From: Pseudomonas tructae
Lineage (GTDB): Bacteria; Pseudomonadota; Gammaproteobacteria; Pseudomonadales; Pseudomonadaceae
Length of the DNA: 64,000 nucleotides
NCBI RefSeq assembly: GCF_004214895.1
Contig: NZ_CP035952.1
Span: forward strand, 4,226,501 to 4,290,500
Direction: 5' to 3'
The notes under the pieces are model-generated. The model was given only the letters and a program-made list of their open reading frames with translations. It did not search any database and was not told where the DNA came from. Below are positions 43,794 to 53,447 of this stretch, one piece after another; the first letter of the stretch is position 1; every line of letters starts with the position of its first letter. Both the position numbers and the translations under genes were made by a program.

Positions 43794-46451
43794 TCAAGCC
43801 AGGCTCTTGCTCACGACTTCATACACATCACTGGACAGCGAACCGGACGCCAGAATCCGCTCAAGCTCCCCCTTCATCAACGCCTGACGAGCGCTGTCGT
43901 ATTTGCGCCAGCGGGTCAGCGGCGCCAGTTGGCGCGAGGCGATCTGCGGATTGAGCGCATTGAGCTCGATCACCAGGTCCGCCAGGAAGCGATAGCCCGA
44001 GCCATCGGCCGCGTGGAAGTTGACCAGGTTCTGCCCGGCGAAGGCACCGACCAGGGCACGTACCTTGTTCGGGTTCTTCATCGTGAACGCCGGGTGCTGC
44101 ATCAACGCCTTGACCCGCGCCAGGCCGCCCGGCAGGGTGCTGGCCGCCTGCACGCTGAACCACTGGTCCATGACCAGCGGGTTGTCCTTGAAGTGCTCGG
44201 CAAAGCTCTCCAGGGCCGTGGCCCGCTCGGCCTCGAACGGCGAGTTGACCAGCACTGCCAGGGCGGTGAGGCGCTCGGTCATGTTATCGCAGGCGTCGAA
44301 CTGTTCCAGGGTCGCGTCCAGCACCTGCTGCTTGCCGCTCTGCATCAGGTACGACAGGGCGATGTTCTGCAGGCTGCGGCGGGCGAAGTGCTCGGCTTCG
44401 GCCACGTAGGCGGTGGTGCGCGATGCCTCGCGGTTGGTCGTGTAACGGGCCAGCAGCGCGTCGAACAGCTGATCGGCGATCTGCTGACGAGCGAACTCGC
44501 GGGCAGCGTGAATGGCATCGACATCGGCCACTTCGCTGATTTCGGTGAGGTAGGCCTCTCCCGGCAACGAGAGCATCTCGGCGACCATGGCCGCATCCAG
44601 CGCCTCGTTGCCCAGCACGGTGCCCAGGGCGGTGATCAGGCGCTGGTCGAGCACCAGGGCCTCGCCACGCTGATGCTGGCCGATCAGCTCTTGCAGCACT
44701 TGCACCGACAGTTGCTGGCCCGCTTCCCAGCGATTGAAGCCATCGCTGTCGTGCTGCATGAGGAACATCAGCTGGTCGCGGTCATAGGGGAAGCTCAGCT
44801 TGACCGGCGCGCTGAATCCGCGCAGCAGCGAGGGCAGCGGCTTGGCGGCGACATCGACGAAGGTGAAGGTCTGCTCGGCTTCGGTCACCGACAGCACCCG
44901 CGAGGTGCCGACCGCAGCCGTTTCGCCTTGCAGGCGCAGGGCGATGTCGTTGCCCTGGGCATCGAGCAGGCCCAGCTCCACCGGGATCACGAAAGGCTTT
45001 TTCTCGACCTTGTCCGGGGTGGCCGGGCAGCTTTGACGCAAGGTCAGGCTGTAGGTCTGGGCGGCACTGTCGTAGTGCTCGCTGACCGCCAGGCGCGGGG
45101 TGCCGGCCTGGCTGTACCAGCGCTTGAACTGGGTCAGGTCGACAGCGTTGGCATCTTCCATGGCCTTGATGAAATCGTCGCAGGTCACGGCCTGGCCATC
45201 ATGGCGTTCGAAGTACAGGTCGCTGCCCTTGCGGAAACCCTCGGCGCCCAGCAGGGTACGGACCATGCGCACCACTTCCGAGCCCTTCTCATACACGGTC
45301 AGGGTGTAGAAGTTGGAGATCTCGATGAAGCTGTCCGGGCGTACGGCGTGGGCCATGGGCCCGGCGTCTTCGGCGAACTGGTGGGTGCGCAGGTAGGCGA
45401 CGTCCTCGATGCGCTTGACCGTGCGCGAGTTCATGTCGGCGCTGAATTCCGAATCACGGAACACCGTGAAGCCTTCCTTGAGCGACAGCTGGAACCAGTC
45501 GCGGCAGGTCACGCGGTTGCCCGACCAGTTGTGGAAGTACTCGTGGGCCACCACCGCCTCGACCCGCTGGTGGGCCGCGTCGGTGGCGGTTTCGGCACGG
45601 GCCAGCACACAGCTGGAATTGAAGATGTTCAGGCCCTTGTTTTCCATGGCGCCCATGTTGAAGTCGTTGACTGCGACAATCATGAAGATGTCCAGGTCGT
45701 ACTCACGGCCATAGACTTCCTCGTCCCAGCGCATGGACTTCTTCAGGCTGCTCATGGCGTGCTGGCACTTGTCGATGTTTTCCGGCTCGACATAGATACG
45801 CAGGGTCACGTCACGGCCCGACTGACGGGTGAATTTATCTTCGACGCACCAAAGATCACCGGCGACCAGGGCGAACAGGTAGGCCGGCTTCATGAACGGG
45901 TCTTCCCAGGTCGCCCAGTGCCGGCCGTCATCCTGCGGGCCGCTGCCGATCGGGTTGCCGTTGGACAAAAGTACCGGATAGCGATGCTGCTCGGCGATCA
46001 CCGTGGTGGTGAATTTGCTCATCACATCCGGGCGGTCGAGGTAGTAGGTGATCTTGCGAAAGCCCTCGGCCTCGCACTGGGTGCAAAACATGCTGCCGGA
46101 CTTGTACAGGCCCTCGAGCGCGGTGTTGCTCTCGGGGTGGATCTTCACACTGGTGTCGAGGGTGAAGGTCGCAGCCGTCGGCTGCACGGTCAGGTGACTG
46201 TCGTCCTGCTGGTAATCGCCAGCGCCCAGGACCTGGTCGTTCAGGGCCACGCTGATCAGCTCCAGTTGCTGACCGTCGAGCACCAGCGGTGGCAGGCCTG
46301 CACCGCGGGCCGGGTTGCGGCGCATGACCAGTTGCGCGTGGACCAGGCTGTGGTCCTCGAACAATTCGAAGGTCAGGTGGGTCTCGTCAATCAGGTACTC
46401 GGGGGCCTGATAGTCCTTGAGATAGATCACTTGCGGCTGTTCGGTACGCAT
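43794..46451 (-). CDS. pepN: Aminopeptidase N
   Basis: PepN (885 residues) is a cytoplasmic zinc M1 aminopeptidase that removes N-terminal residues in the last steps of protein turnover. The exopeptidase motif GAMENKGLNIFN and the zinc motif HEYFHNWSGNRVTCRDWFQLSLKEG (HEXXH-18-E, near residue 300) are intact, and the C-terminal helical domain is present. It is the last gene of a run that starts with nadK, 13 bp after DUF2797. The REP pair follows its stop by eight bases. Confidence 0.98.
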   Translation of the reverse strand: MRTEQPQVIYLKDYQAPEYLIDETHLTFELFEDHSLVHAQLVMRRNPARGAGLPPLVLDGQQLELISVALNDQVLGAGDYQQDDSHLTVQPTAATFTLDTSVKIHPESNTALEGLYKSGSMFCTQCEAEGFRKITYYLDRPDVMSKFTTTVIAEQHRYPVLLSNGNPIGSGPQDDGRHWATWEDPFMKPAYLFALVAGDLWCVEDKFTRQSGRDVTLRIYVEPENIDKCQHAMSSLKKSMRWDEEVYGREYDLDIFMIVAVNDFNMGAMENKGLNIFNSSCVLARAETATDAAHQRVEAVVAHEYFHNWSGNRVTCRDWFQLSLKEGFTVFRDSEFSADMNSRTVKRIEDVAYLRTHQFAEDAGPMAHAVRPDSFIEISNFYTLTVYEKGSEVVRMVRTLLGAEGFRKGSDLYFERHDGQAVTCDDFIKAMEDANAVDLTQFKRWYSQAGTPRLAVSEHYDSAAQTYSLTLRQSCPATPDKVEKKPFVIPVELGLLDAQGNDIALRLQGETAAVGTSRVLSVTEAEQTFTFVDVAAKPLPSLLRGFSAPVKLSFPYDRDQLMFLMQHDSDGFNRWEAGQQLSVQVLQELIGQHQRGEALVLDQRLITALGTVLGNEALDAAMVAEMLSLPGEAYLTEISEVADVDAIHAAREFARQQIADQLFDALLARYTTNREASRTTAYVAEAEHFARRSLQNIALSYLMQSGKQQVLDATLEQFDACDNMTERLTALAVLVNSPFEAERATALESFAEHFKDNPLVMDQWFSVQAASTLPGGLARVKALMQHPAFTMKNPNKVRALVGAFAGQNLVNFHAADGSGYRFLADLVIELNALNPQIASRQLAPLTRWRKYDSARQALMKGELERILASGSLSSDVYEVVSKSLA

Positions 46452-46464
46452 GTGGCAGTCCTTT

Positions 46465-47262
46465 TTATTGATGCACGGCGAGTTGATACGCCGTGTATTT
46501 ACGAATGTTGATCACGCCGGTGTCGAAGATCAGGTACTGGCCCTTGATGCCTAGCAGCGTGCCTTCAGCCACGGGATTCTTGTCCAGGTTGAAGCTGACG
46601 ATCTTGCTCGGGTAAGCCTCGACCGGGTAACGGATCTCCAGCACCTGGGCATCGTTGAGCGGCTGGATCGCCTGCAGGCCGAAGCGCGCCTGCAAGGCGC
46701 CCAAGCCCTCGGCGCAACTGTCGAACAGTTGCTCGCGCACAGCAAGCAGGTCGACCGCCTCGGCATCGCCCTTGAGCAGGGCGCGCCAGTTGGTGCGATC
46801 CGCCACCTGGCTGCGGAACAGGTCTTCGACCAGCCCAGATTGCTGGCGGGTGGCAACCCGCACAATCGGCAGGGCCTGGCTTGCGCCCTGGTCGAGCCAA
46901 CGGGTTGGCAACTGGCTGGCGCGGGTGATGCCGACCTTGATGCCCGAAGAGTTGGCCAGGTACACCACATGATCGGTCATGCAGAACTGCTCGCCCCATG
47001 AAGGTTCGCGGCAGGTGCCCTGATCGTAGTGGCATTTTTCCGGGGCCATGATGCACACGTCGCACTGCGCCAGCTTGGTCATGCACGGGTAGCAATACCC
47101 CTGGCTGAAGCTGGTCTTGGTCTTGCGCCCGCAGTGGCTGCAGTGGATGGCACCCAGGTATTCCAGGCGCAGGGTCTTGCCGATCAAGGGGTTGACCGGC
47201 ACTTCCTGCTCGCCCAGACGAAAAGCGTACTGCACCACCGGCGCGTCGAGGCGCGCCGACAT
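46465..47262 (-). CDS. DUF2797 protein with cysteine clusters
   Basis: The 265-residue protein has metal-binding-type cysteines near the N terminus (HCSHCGRKTKTSFSQGYCYPCM then CDVCIMAPEKCHYDQGTC) and a GIY-YIG-like segment (HVVYLANSSGIKVGITRASQLPTRWLDQGA) that may be a degenerate nuclease fold. This matches DUF2797. I chose ATG 47262 (MSARLDAPVVQY). A TTG at 47295, overlapping the stop of the upstream DUF1315 gene as TTGA, is an alternative that would couple translation. Function unknown; the combination of zinc-ribbon-like and GIY-YIG-like parts hints at nucleic-acid binding. Confidence 0.82.
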   Translation of the reverse strand: MSARLDAPVVQYAFRLGEQEVPVNPLIGKTLRLEYLGAIHCSHCGRKTKTSFSQGYCYPCMTKLAQCDVCIMAPEKCHYDQGTCREPSWGEQFCMTDHVVYLANSSGIKVGITRASQLPTRWLDQGASQALPIVRVATRQQSGLVEDLFRSQVADRTNWRALLKGDAEAVDLLAVREQLFDSCAEGLGALQARFGLQAIQPLNDAQVLEIRYPVEAYPSKIVSFNLDKNPVAEGTLLGIKGQYLIFDTGVINIRKYTAYQLAVHQ

Positions 47263-47291
47263 TTTACTGATGGAGCCGCGGCCGAGTTCGA

Positions 47292-47552
47292 TCAATGGAT
47301 CGCGTCCGACTTGAACAGCAGGTTCGGCACCGGTTCCGACTTCGAGGCGCATTCCTGCGGGCCCATGTAGCCGGTACGCTGGTCCTCGGGCAGGTTCTGC
47401 AGTTCCCAGGCGATCACCGCCTGCAGCGACAGCTCTTTCTGCTCGGTGGTGAGCTTGCGCCCGTCTGCCCATTTGCCCAGTTCCACAGCCAGTTTCAGGC
47501 TCTGGTAGATATCCGGGGTGATGTTTTCAATCATTTGCGCAAAAGTGGACAT
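47292..47552 (-). CDS. DUF1315 (YeaC-like) protein
   Basis: The 86-residue protein (MSTFAQMIENITPDIYQSLKLAVELGKWADGRKLTTEQKE...) matches the DUF1315/YeaC family of small helical proteins. The conserved WADGRKLT and a C-terminal Cys-containing GPQECASK are seen. I chose ATG 47552; an in-frame start at 47570 lies before it and overlaps the rhomboid stop region. No signal peptide or membrane segment is present. It lies between the rhomboid gene and DUF2797, 14 bp from the former. Function unknown. Confidence 0.85.
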   Translation of the reverse strand: MSTFAQMIENITPDIYQSLKLAVELGKWADGRKLTTEQKELSLQAVIAWELQNLPEDQRTGYMGPQECASKSEPVPNLLFKSDAIH

Positions 47553-47566
47553 AGCGTCTCCAAAAA

Positions 47567-48439
47567 TCAAGCAGTCAGTTTACGCCGGGCCAACGCCCCG
47601 CCCAAGAGCCCGCTCAGGCAACCGACCAACAGCCCGCCGACATGGGCGGCGTTGGCAATCTGGCCGAAGCCGAGCAGGCTGATCAAACCGGACAGGCACA
47701 GCAGCAGCCAGACCAGCATCATTACCAGCACGCCACGGGGCATGCGATACACCGGGTTGGGCGCCAGCCACTGGTACAGCCAGACATGCCCAAGCAAACC
47801 GTAGAGCACGCCCGACAGGCCACCGAACAGGCTCGGGCCACCGAACAGGTATTGGGCGGCATTGGACACCAGGCTGAACAGCAGGGTCAGGCCAAGCAGG
47901 TTCCACGGGCCCTGGCGCAGCTCGATGCGCCGCCCCAGCTCCCAGTACCACAGGCCGTTCATGGCCAGGTGGAGGATGCCGAAATGCACCAGCATCGGCG
48001 TGAACAGCCGCCACCACTGGCCATCGGCAAGGCTTGCGGCCAGCGGGGGGAAGTACAGGTAGTCGCCCTGCACGCGAAAATCGAGGAAGGTCAGCCAGCT
48101 CAGGGTGGCGAAGTTGTCGCCCAGGCCCGTGAGGCCGGCGACGATCAGGCACAGCAGGAGGATCGCCGCAGTGGCCTTGCTGGCGCGCAGCTGCTCGCCA
48201 ATGCTCGGCCGCGCCGGGGCGGCCAGGGCGTTGTCGGCCGGCAGTTCGAACTCGGCATTGCCCTCCGGGAAGCGCTGGTACAAATGGCGCACGTCCTCGG
48301 CAATCTCCTCGGCCACCCACAACACCTGGGCGCCGCCCTCCTCGCTGACCCGGTGCGGCACCTGCAGGCGTCGCAGCAGGCCGACAAAGCCGCTCAGGTC
48401 CGTACTCAACGGCATGCGTAATACCACCACTGCACTCAT
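47567..48439 (-). CDS. glpG: Rhomboid intramembrane serine protease, GlpG-type
   Basis: The 290-residue protein has a cytoplasmic N-terminal domain and then six membrane helices. The catalytic dyad is visible: Ser209 in GGLSGVLYGLLG and His266 in ANAAHVGGLLVG. The oxyanion residues His157 and Asn161 lie in HLAMNGLWYWELGRR. Rhomboids cut membrane proteins within the bilayer. ATG 48439 overlaps the stop of the metallophosphatase gene (ATGA) and has GGAGG upstream. The symbol glpG is used for the family; no glp genes are nearby. Natural substrates in Pseudomonas are not known from sequence. Confidence 0.92.
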   Translation of the reverse strand: MSAVVVLRMPLSTDLSGFVGLLRRLQVPHRVSEEGGAQVLWVAEEIAEDVRHLYQRFPEGNAEFELPADNALAAPARPSIGEQLRASKATAAILLLCLIVAGLTGLGDNFATLSWLTFLDFRVQGDYLYFPPLAASLADGQWWRLFTPMLVHFGILHLAMNGLWYWELGRRIELRQGPWNLLGLTLLFSLVSNAAQYLFGGPSLFGGLSGVLYGLLGHVWLYQWLAPNPVYRMPRGVLVMMLVWLLLCLSGLISLLGFGQIANAAHVGGLLVGCLSGLLGGALARRKLTA

Positions 48440-49407
48440 TGGCTGGCCTCCGGCCGGTCAACATCGACCCAGACGAACTTGCGCGGGTCGATGCGGGTTT
48501 CAGCATCCAGGCGATAGGCGACCAGTTTGCCGTAGAGCACCGCACTGTAGTCCAGGCAGGCCAGGTTGGCGCGGATCGGCGCCGGTTTGCCGCTGCGCCA
48601 GTAATGGCCGACGAACAGCATCGGCTCGTCCTCGCTGTAACGCAGCAAGGCATTCTTCTGGCTGTGGGTGAGCGGCGCGCTGGCCACCTGCTCGGGCAGC
48701 GCATCGGGCTGGAAGACGATATCGCCGTAGGTTTGCGGGTCTTCTTCCCAGAACTTGGTGCGAAAGAACGCGCGGGTCAGGCCATCGCCACCGGTCAGGG
48801 TCAAACCGTCCGGCAGGCGCATGTCGGTGCCGCGCAACAGGCGATTGCAGACCGTGGCGGCGAAGCTCTCCGGCACGGCCGAGGCCTGGATGAAATGCTC
48901 GTCGATGCGCCCGTGCGGATATTGCTGGCGCAGCGGCTCGATCAGCCGCGCATCCCAACAGGCGTGCACAACGCGAAAGCGCCCGGCGTCGATGAACAAC
49001 GGCAGTTCGTAGAACCACTCGAGAAAGTCATGCCAGTCGCCCGGATGCTGCTCGAACTGGGTCAGGGTCTCGTAAATCAGCCGGCCGTGGCGCGGGGTAT
49101 GCTCGCGCACGTAATGCTTGCCGCTTTCGGGCAAGGCCGGGGTGTTCCAGCCCAGGGCGTTGTACTCGTGGTTGCCCATGATGCAGTAGGCCTGGCCGGC
49201 ATCGACCATGTCATGGACGATGTGCAGGGCTTCGCGAATCCGCGGGCCACGGTCGATGATGTCGCCGAGGAACAGCGCCTGGCGCGACGGATGACGCCAG
49301 ACGCCGCCCTGGCGTTTGTAGCCGAGGGCGTCGAGCAGGCGTTCGAGGGTGTGGGCACAACCGTGCACGTCACCGATCAGGTCGAAACTGCGAGCGGGAT
49401 CGAGCAT
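48436..49407 (-). CDS. Metallophosphatase (calcineurin-type, ApaH-like)
   Basis: The 323-residue protein contains the metallophosphoesterase motifs FDLIGDVHGCAHTLERLL, FLGDIIDRGP and IMGNHEYNALGW, near the N terminus, with a late GHYWRSGKP. These place it near the ApaH/PrpE bis(nucleoside) tetraphosphatase or protein-phosphatase type. I chose ATG 49407, which overlaps the nadK stop (TGATG); an in-frame upstream start at 49458 is inside nadK. It probably shares a transcript with nadK and the rhomboid gene. Substrate unknown. Confidence 0.88.
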   Translation of the reverse strand: MLDPARSFDLIGDVHGCAHTLERLLDALGYKRQGGVWRHPSRQALFLGDIIDRGPRIREALHIVHDMVDAGQAYCIMGNHEYNALGWNTPALPESGKHYVREHTPRHGRLIYETLTQFEQHPGDWHDFLEWFYELPLFIDAGRFRVVHACWDARLIEPLRQQYPHGRIDEHFIQASAVPESFAATVCNRLLRGTDMRLPDGLTLTGGDGLTRAFFRTKFWEEDPQTYGDIVFQPDALPEQVASAPLTHSQKNALLRYSEDEPMLFVGHYWRSGKPAPIRANLACLDYSAVLYGKLVAYRLDAETRIDPRKFVWVDVDRPEASQ

Positions 49408-50297
49408 CACTCGCCTCCACCACCCAGGCGGCTGCCCCAGCCGAGCTTGGTCCGGCACACCTCATAGTAATTGTGATCCAGCGGGTGGATCAGGCGCAGC
49501 TTCTGCGGCTTCTTGTTCACCGTAATGGTGTCACCGGGGGCGCAGGTGAAGTGGTTCTGGCCATCGCAAGAGATCTGCGGGTAGATCTGCAGGTCCTTGG
49601 ACACGACGATCTTCAGCTCGCTGTTGCCGTCGACCACGATCGGCCGCCCGGACAGGGTGTGCGGGTACATCGGCACGATGACGATGGCGTCGAGCTTGGG
49701 ATGCATGATCGGCCCGCCCGCCGACAGCGCGTAGGCGGTGGAGCCGGTCGGGGTGGCGACGATCAGGCCGTCGGCCTTCTGGCTGCAGACGAACTGGCCG
49801 TCGATGTAAATTTCGAACTCGATCATCCGCGTCGACTTGCCCGGGTGCAGCACCACATCGTTGAGGGCATCGCCCTGGCCGATGGCTTCGGCGTGACGGC
49901 GGACTTCGGCCTGCAGCAGGAAGCGGTTTTCCACCAGATAGTGGCCGTCGAGCACCTCGGCGACTTTGACTTCCAGCTCATCGGGGCGGATGTCGGTCAG
50001 AAAGCCCAGGCTGCCACGGTTGATGCCCAGTACCGGCACATTGTGCCGGGCCAGGGCGCGGGCGGCGCCCAGCAGGCTGCCGTCGCCACCGACGACGATC
50101 ACCAGGTCGCAGACTTCGCCCAGCAGCTTGCGGGTCGAGGTCTGCAGGCCGTGACCGGGCAGGACTTCGGCGATGGTGTCCTCGAGGATGACGTGCAGAT
50201 GCCGCGCCAGCAGGAATTTTTTCAGTCGGCGAACGGTATCGAGCACCTGGGAGCTGCCCAGCCGTCCGATGATACCGATATTGCGAAATTGCTCCAT
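49407..50297 (-). CDS. nadK: NAD kinase
   Basis: NadK (296 residues) phosphorylates NAD to NADP with ATP. The diagnostic motif VVGGDGSLLGAARAL, the NRGSLGFLTDI loop and the Gly-rich GSTAYALSAGGPIMHP motif are present, and the C terminus is normal. It starts at ATG 50297 and is the first gene of the long minus-strand run that ends with pepN. It diverges from the DUF1853 gene 132 bp away. It is essential in most bacteria. Confidence 0.97.
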   Translation of the reverse strand: MEQFRNIGIIGRLGSSQVLDTVRRLKKFLLARHLHVILEDTIAEVLPGHGLQTSTRKLLGEVCDLVIVVGGDGSLLGAARALARHNVPVLGINRGSLGFLTDIRPDELEVKVAEVLDGHYLVENRFLLQAEVRRHAEAIGQGDALNDVVLHPGKSTRMIEFEIYIDGQFVCSQKADGLIVATPTGSTAYALSAGGPIMHPKLDAIVIVPMYPHTLSGRPIVVDGNSELKIVVSKDLQIYPQISCDGQNHFTCAPGDTITVNKKPQKLRLIHPLDHNYYEVCRTKLGWGSRLGGGGE

Positions 50298-50429
50298 GGG
50301 GCTCCAGGGCTCTGCGCGGGTAAAAAGGCGATGCTCGCCAAAGAACTCGATTATGGGCGAAAGCGCCCGGCAGCGGCAAACACCGGAGAAATTCGCCAGA
50401 GCCGCAGGCTAAGCGGCTATGCTCGCTGA

Positions 50430-51374
50430 ATGAACCCGTTCCCCAGCCTGACCGACCTGCCCCGCCAGTTGCGCCAGCCCCAGGTGCGCGACCTGGCCTG
50501 GGTCATCCTCGCCCCGCCGATGCTGCGCGACACGCCTTGGCCGCAGCGGCATCCGCTGGCGGCCAGCGCCTGGGTCAGCGAGCCGGATCGCTTGCGGCAA
50601 TGGCTGCTCGAGCAAGACCGCAACAGCCACGCCCTGCTGCACTGGCTGGCCCAGGCCAGCACCCGGCGCCTGGGTTTGTACTACGAACGTCTATGGCAGT
50701 TCGCCCTGCAGCATGCCCCCGGCGTCACCCTGCTGGCCGCCAACCTGCCGATCCGCAACGGCGGGCACACCCTGGGCGAGCTCGACCTGCTGCTGCGCGA
50801 CCGTGACGGTGTGCACCACCTGGAGCTGGCGATCAAGCTGTACCTGGGGCCGCAGAACGGCGTAGGCGACAACCCCGCGCAATGGCTGGGGCCGGGTTGC
50901 CATGATCGTCTGGACCGCAAGCTTGCGCACCTGGCCGAACACCAGTTGCCGATTTCCGCCCGCGCTGAAAGCCGTGAAGCGCTGGCGGCGCTTAAGATCG
51001 AACAGTTCAATGCGCAATTGTGGTTGGGCGGCTACCTGCTGTACCCCTGGCCGGGGCAGGCCGAGCCGCCACGCGGAGCCAATTCGCAGCATTTGCGTGG
51101 GCTCTGGTTGCATCAGCGTGATTGGCCGGCGTTCCGCGCACAGAGCACTCCCGGTCGCTGGCAGCCATTGCCGCGCCTTGCCTGGCTGGCACCGGCTTGC
51201 TATCCGGCGCAGGACTGCTGGTCGACGCAGCGCTTCGACACCTGGCTGCAGGCCCTGGACCCGTTGGCACCGGCACAGTTGCTGGTGAGGCTGGTCGAGA
51301 CCGAGCGTGGCGAGTGGGAGGAAGCGGAGCGCTTGTTTCTGGTGTCTGACCTCTGGCCCAATCTTCCCGGGTAA
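50430..51374 (+). CDS. DUF1853 family protein
   Basis: The 314-residue protein fits DUF1853: an N-terminal [18 protein letters not shown] stretch, then [13 protein letters not shown] and a PD-(D/E)XK-like core [33 protein letters not shown] (E-D-L then E-L-A-I-K). The latter suggests a restriction-endonuclease-like fold, but the function has not been established. No signal peptide. It diverges from nadK and is followed by a REP pair and the convergent arsB gene. Confidence 0.85.
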   Translation: MNPFPSLTDLPRQLRQPQVRDLAWVILAPPMLRDTPWPQRHPLAASAWVSEPDRLRQWLLEQDRNSHALLHWLAQASTRRLGLYYERLWQFALQHAPGVTLLAANLPIRNGGHTLGELDLLLRDRDGVHHLELAIKLYLGPQNGVGDNPAQWLGPGCHDRLDRKLAHLAEHQLPISARAESREALAALKIEQFNAQLWLGGYLLYPWPGQAEPPRGANSQHLRGLWLHQRDWPAFRAQSTPGRWQPLPRLAWLAPACYPAQDCWSTQRFDTWLQALDPLAPAQLLVRLVETERGEWEEAERLFLVSDLWPNLPG

Positions 51375-51393
51375 AGGGTGTGTGGGTTTGCGA

Positions 51394-51440
51394 TCGCGGG
51401 GCAAGCCCGCTCCCACGGTAGGAGCGGGCTTGCCCCGCGA
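51394..51440. repeat. REP inverted pair 5
   Basis: Copies at 51394-51416 and inverted at 51419-51440 are separated by only two bases, forming a near-perfect hairpin between the convergent DUF1853 and arsB genes; it may serve as a bidirectional transcript end. Confidence 0.92.
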
Positions 51441-51448
51441 TGAGGTCC

Positions 51449-52735
51449 CTAAACCACAGTCAAACGCAACGCCAGCGCCACCAGGGTCAGCAACAGCACC
51501 GGCAGCGTCAGCACGATCCCGACCTTGAAGTAATACCCCCAGCCAATCTTCACCCCCTTGCGCTCCAGCACATGCAACCACAGCAAAGTCGCCAGGCTGC
51601 CGATCGGGGTGATCTTCGGCCCCAGGTCGCTGCCGATCACGTTGGCGTAGATCATCGCCTCCTTGACCACTCCGGTAGCAGCGCTGGCATCGATCGACAA
51701 GGCGCCGATCAGCACCGTCGGCAGGTTGTTCATGATCGACGACAACAGCGCAGTCAGCAGCCCGGTGCCCAACGCCGCGCCCCATACCCCGCCTGCGGCA
51801 AAGCCGTCGAGCCAGCCGGCCAGGTAGTCGGTCAGCCCGGCATTGCGCAGGCCGTAAACCACCAGGTACATCCCCAGGGAGAACACCACGATGTGCCAGG
51901 GCGCCTCCTTGAGCACCTTGCGGGTAGAGATTTTATGCCCGCGCGCCGCCACCAGCAGCAACACCAGGGCACACACCGCCGAAATCGCGCTGATGGGGAT
52001 GCCCAGCGGCTCCAGGGCAAAACACCCCAGCAGCAGGATCAACAGCACCAGCCAGCCGGCGACAAAGGTCGCAGGATCCTGCACCACGCTACGCGGCGCA
52101 TCCAGTTGCAGGGGGTCATAGTTGCGCGGGATATCGCGGCGAAAGTACCACCGCAGCACCGCCAGGGTAGCCGCCACCGCAACCATGTTGACCGGCACCA
52201 TCACCGCCGCATAGCGGTTGAAGCCAATGCCGAAGAAGTCGGCAGAGACGATGTTGACCAGGTTCGAGACCACCAGTGGCAAGCTGGCGGTGTCAGCAAT
52301 AAAGCCTGCGGCCATGACAAAGGCCAGGGTTGCCGCCGGACTGAAACGCAGGGCCAGGAGCATGGCCACCACGATCGGGGTCAGGATCAGCGCCGCGCCG
52401 TCATTGGCGAACAGCGCCGAGACCAGCGCCCCCAGCAGCACGATATAGCAGAACAAGCGCCGGCCACTGCCACGCCCCCAGCGCGCCACATGCAGCGCCG
52501 CCCAGGCAAAGAAGCCAGCGGCATCGAGCAGCAGGCTGATGATGATCAGGGCGATGAAAGTGCCGGTGGCGTTCCAGATGATCTGCCAGACCACCGGGAT
52601 GTCGCTCCACTGCACCACCCCGCACAGCAATGCCAGCAACGCGCCGCCAGTGGCGCTCCAGCCAACGCCCAGGCCACGGGGCTGCCAGATCACCAGGGTA
52701 ATGGTCAGCAGGAAGATCAGCGATGCCATCAGCAT
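51449..52735 (-). CDS. arsB: ArsB arsenite/antimonite efflux permease
   Basis: The 428-residue protein aligns well from memory with E. coli Ars[87 protein letters not shown]. It has about 12 membrane helices and would expel arsenite and antimonite with the proton gradient or with an ArsA partner. I chose ATG 52735, with AAGG just upstream; ATG 52729 is also possible. No arsR, arsC or arsA gene is in the window, so it is an orphan copy and its regulation is not visible. Confidence 0.93.
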   Translation of the reverse strand: MLMASLIFLLTITLVIWQPRGLGVGWSATGGALLALLCGVVQWSDIPVVWQIIWNATGTFIALIIISLLLDAAGFFAWAALHVARWGRGSGRRLFCYIVLLGALVSALFANDGAALILTPIVVAMLLALRFSPAATLAFVMAAGFIADTASLPLVVSNLVNIVSADFFGIGFNRYAAVMVPVNMVAVAATLAVLRWYFRRDIPRNYDPLQLDAPRSVVQDPATFVAGWLVLLILLLGCFALEPLGIPISAISAVCALVLLLVAARGHKISTRKVLKEAPWHIVVFSLGMYLVVYGLRNAGLTDYLAGWLDGFAAGGVWGAALGTGLLTALLSSIMNNLPTVLIGALSIDASAATGVVKEAMIYANVIGSDLGPKITPIGSLATLLWLHVLERKGVKIGWGYYFKVGIVLTLPVLLLTLVALALRLTVV

Positions 52736-52898
52736 GAACCTTGTAGAAAAGGGGGCACAAGCGCCGGATTCTAGCGACAGATCAAGGCCACGGTGATCAG
52801 TTTCTGCTGCAATGGCCGGGTAATCGGCTGGCAAGCGATTACAGTTAGCTGACCGCGCCACAAGAGCGCGGACTTCGACCTGATGAAGAGGAACACCC

Positions 52899-53447
52899 AT
52901 GACACTGAGCCAACACCAGGCGCGCTACGGCGGCCTGTCGATTGCCCTGCACTGGCTGATGCTGGTGCTGCTGGCGGCGGTCTACGCCTTTATCGAACTG
53001 CGCGGCCTGTTTCCCAAGGACAGCGCCGAGCGCGCCTTGATGAAAGACCTGCACTTCATGCTCGGCCTGACGGTATTCGTGCTGGTCTGGTTGCGCCTGG
53101 CCCTGCGCATCGGCCGCCCCACCCCGCCGATCATCCCGGCGCCGCCAGCCTGGCAGACGGGCCTTGCGCACCTGATGCACCTGGCCCTGTACTTGCTGAT
53201 GATCGGCCTGCCACTGGCCGGCTGGCTGCTGCTCAGCGCCGCCAACAAGCCAATCCCGTTCTATGGCTTCGAGCTGCCGGCGCTGATCGCCCCGGACCCG
53301 GACCTGGCCAAGTTCATCAAGGGTTGGCACGAGCGCATCGGTAGCTGGGGCTACTGGCTGATCGGCTTGCATGCAATTGCCGGCCTGTTCCATCACTACG
53401 TGCAGCGCGATAACACCCTGCTGCGCATGCTGCCGCGCAACAACTAG
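52899..53447 (+). CDS. Cytochrome b561
   Basis: The 182-residue protein has four membrane helices with histidines that fit b-type heme coordination: [48 protein letters not shown] and [15 protein letters not shown]. This is the bacterial cytochrome b561 (CybB) family, which oxidises quinol or handles superoxide at the inner membrane. ATG 52899 has GAGGA upstream. It diverges from arsB and converges on the desulfhydrase gene, whose end overlaps by four bases. Confidence 0.92.
   Translation: MTLSQHQARYGGLSIALHWLMLVLLAAVYAFIELRGLFPKDSAERALMKDLHFMLGLTVFVLVWLRLALRIGRPTPPIIPAPPAWQTGLAHLMHLALYLLMIGLPLAGWLLLSAANKPIPFYGFELPALIAPDPDLAKFIKGWHERIGSWGYWLIGLHAIAGLFHHYVQRDNTLLRMLPRNN

Noticed and set aside
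43707..46511. A 934-codon open frame opposite pepN
   Set aside because: It is an antisense shadow of pepN, which has all M1 aminopeptidase motifs; the frame also starts in a REP element.
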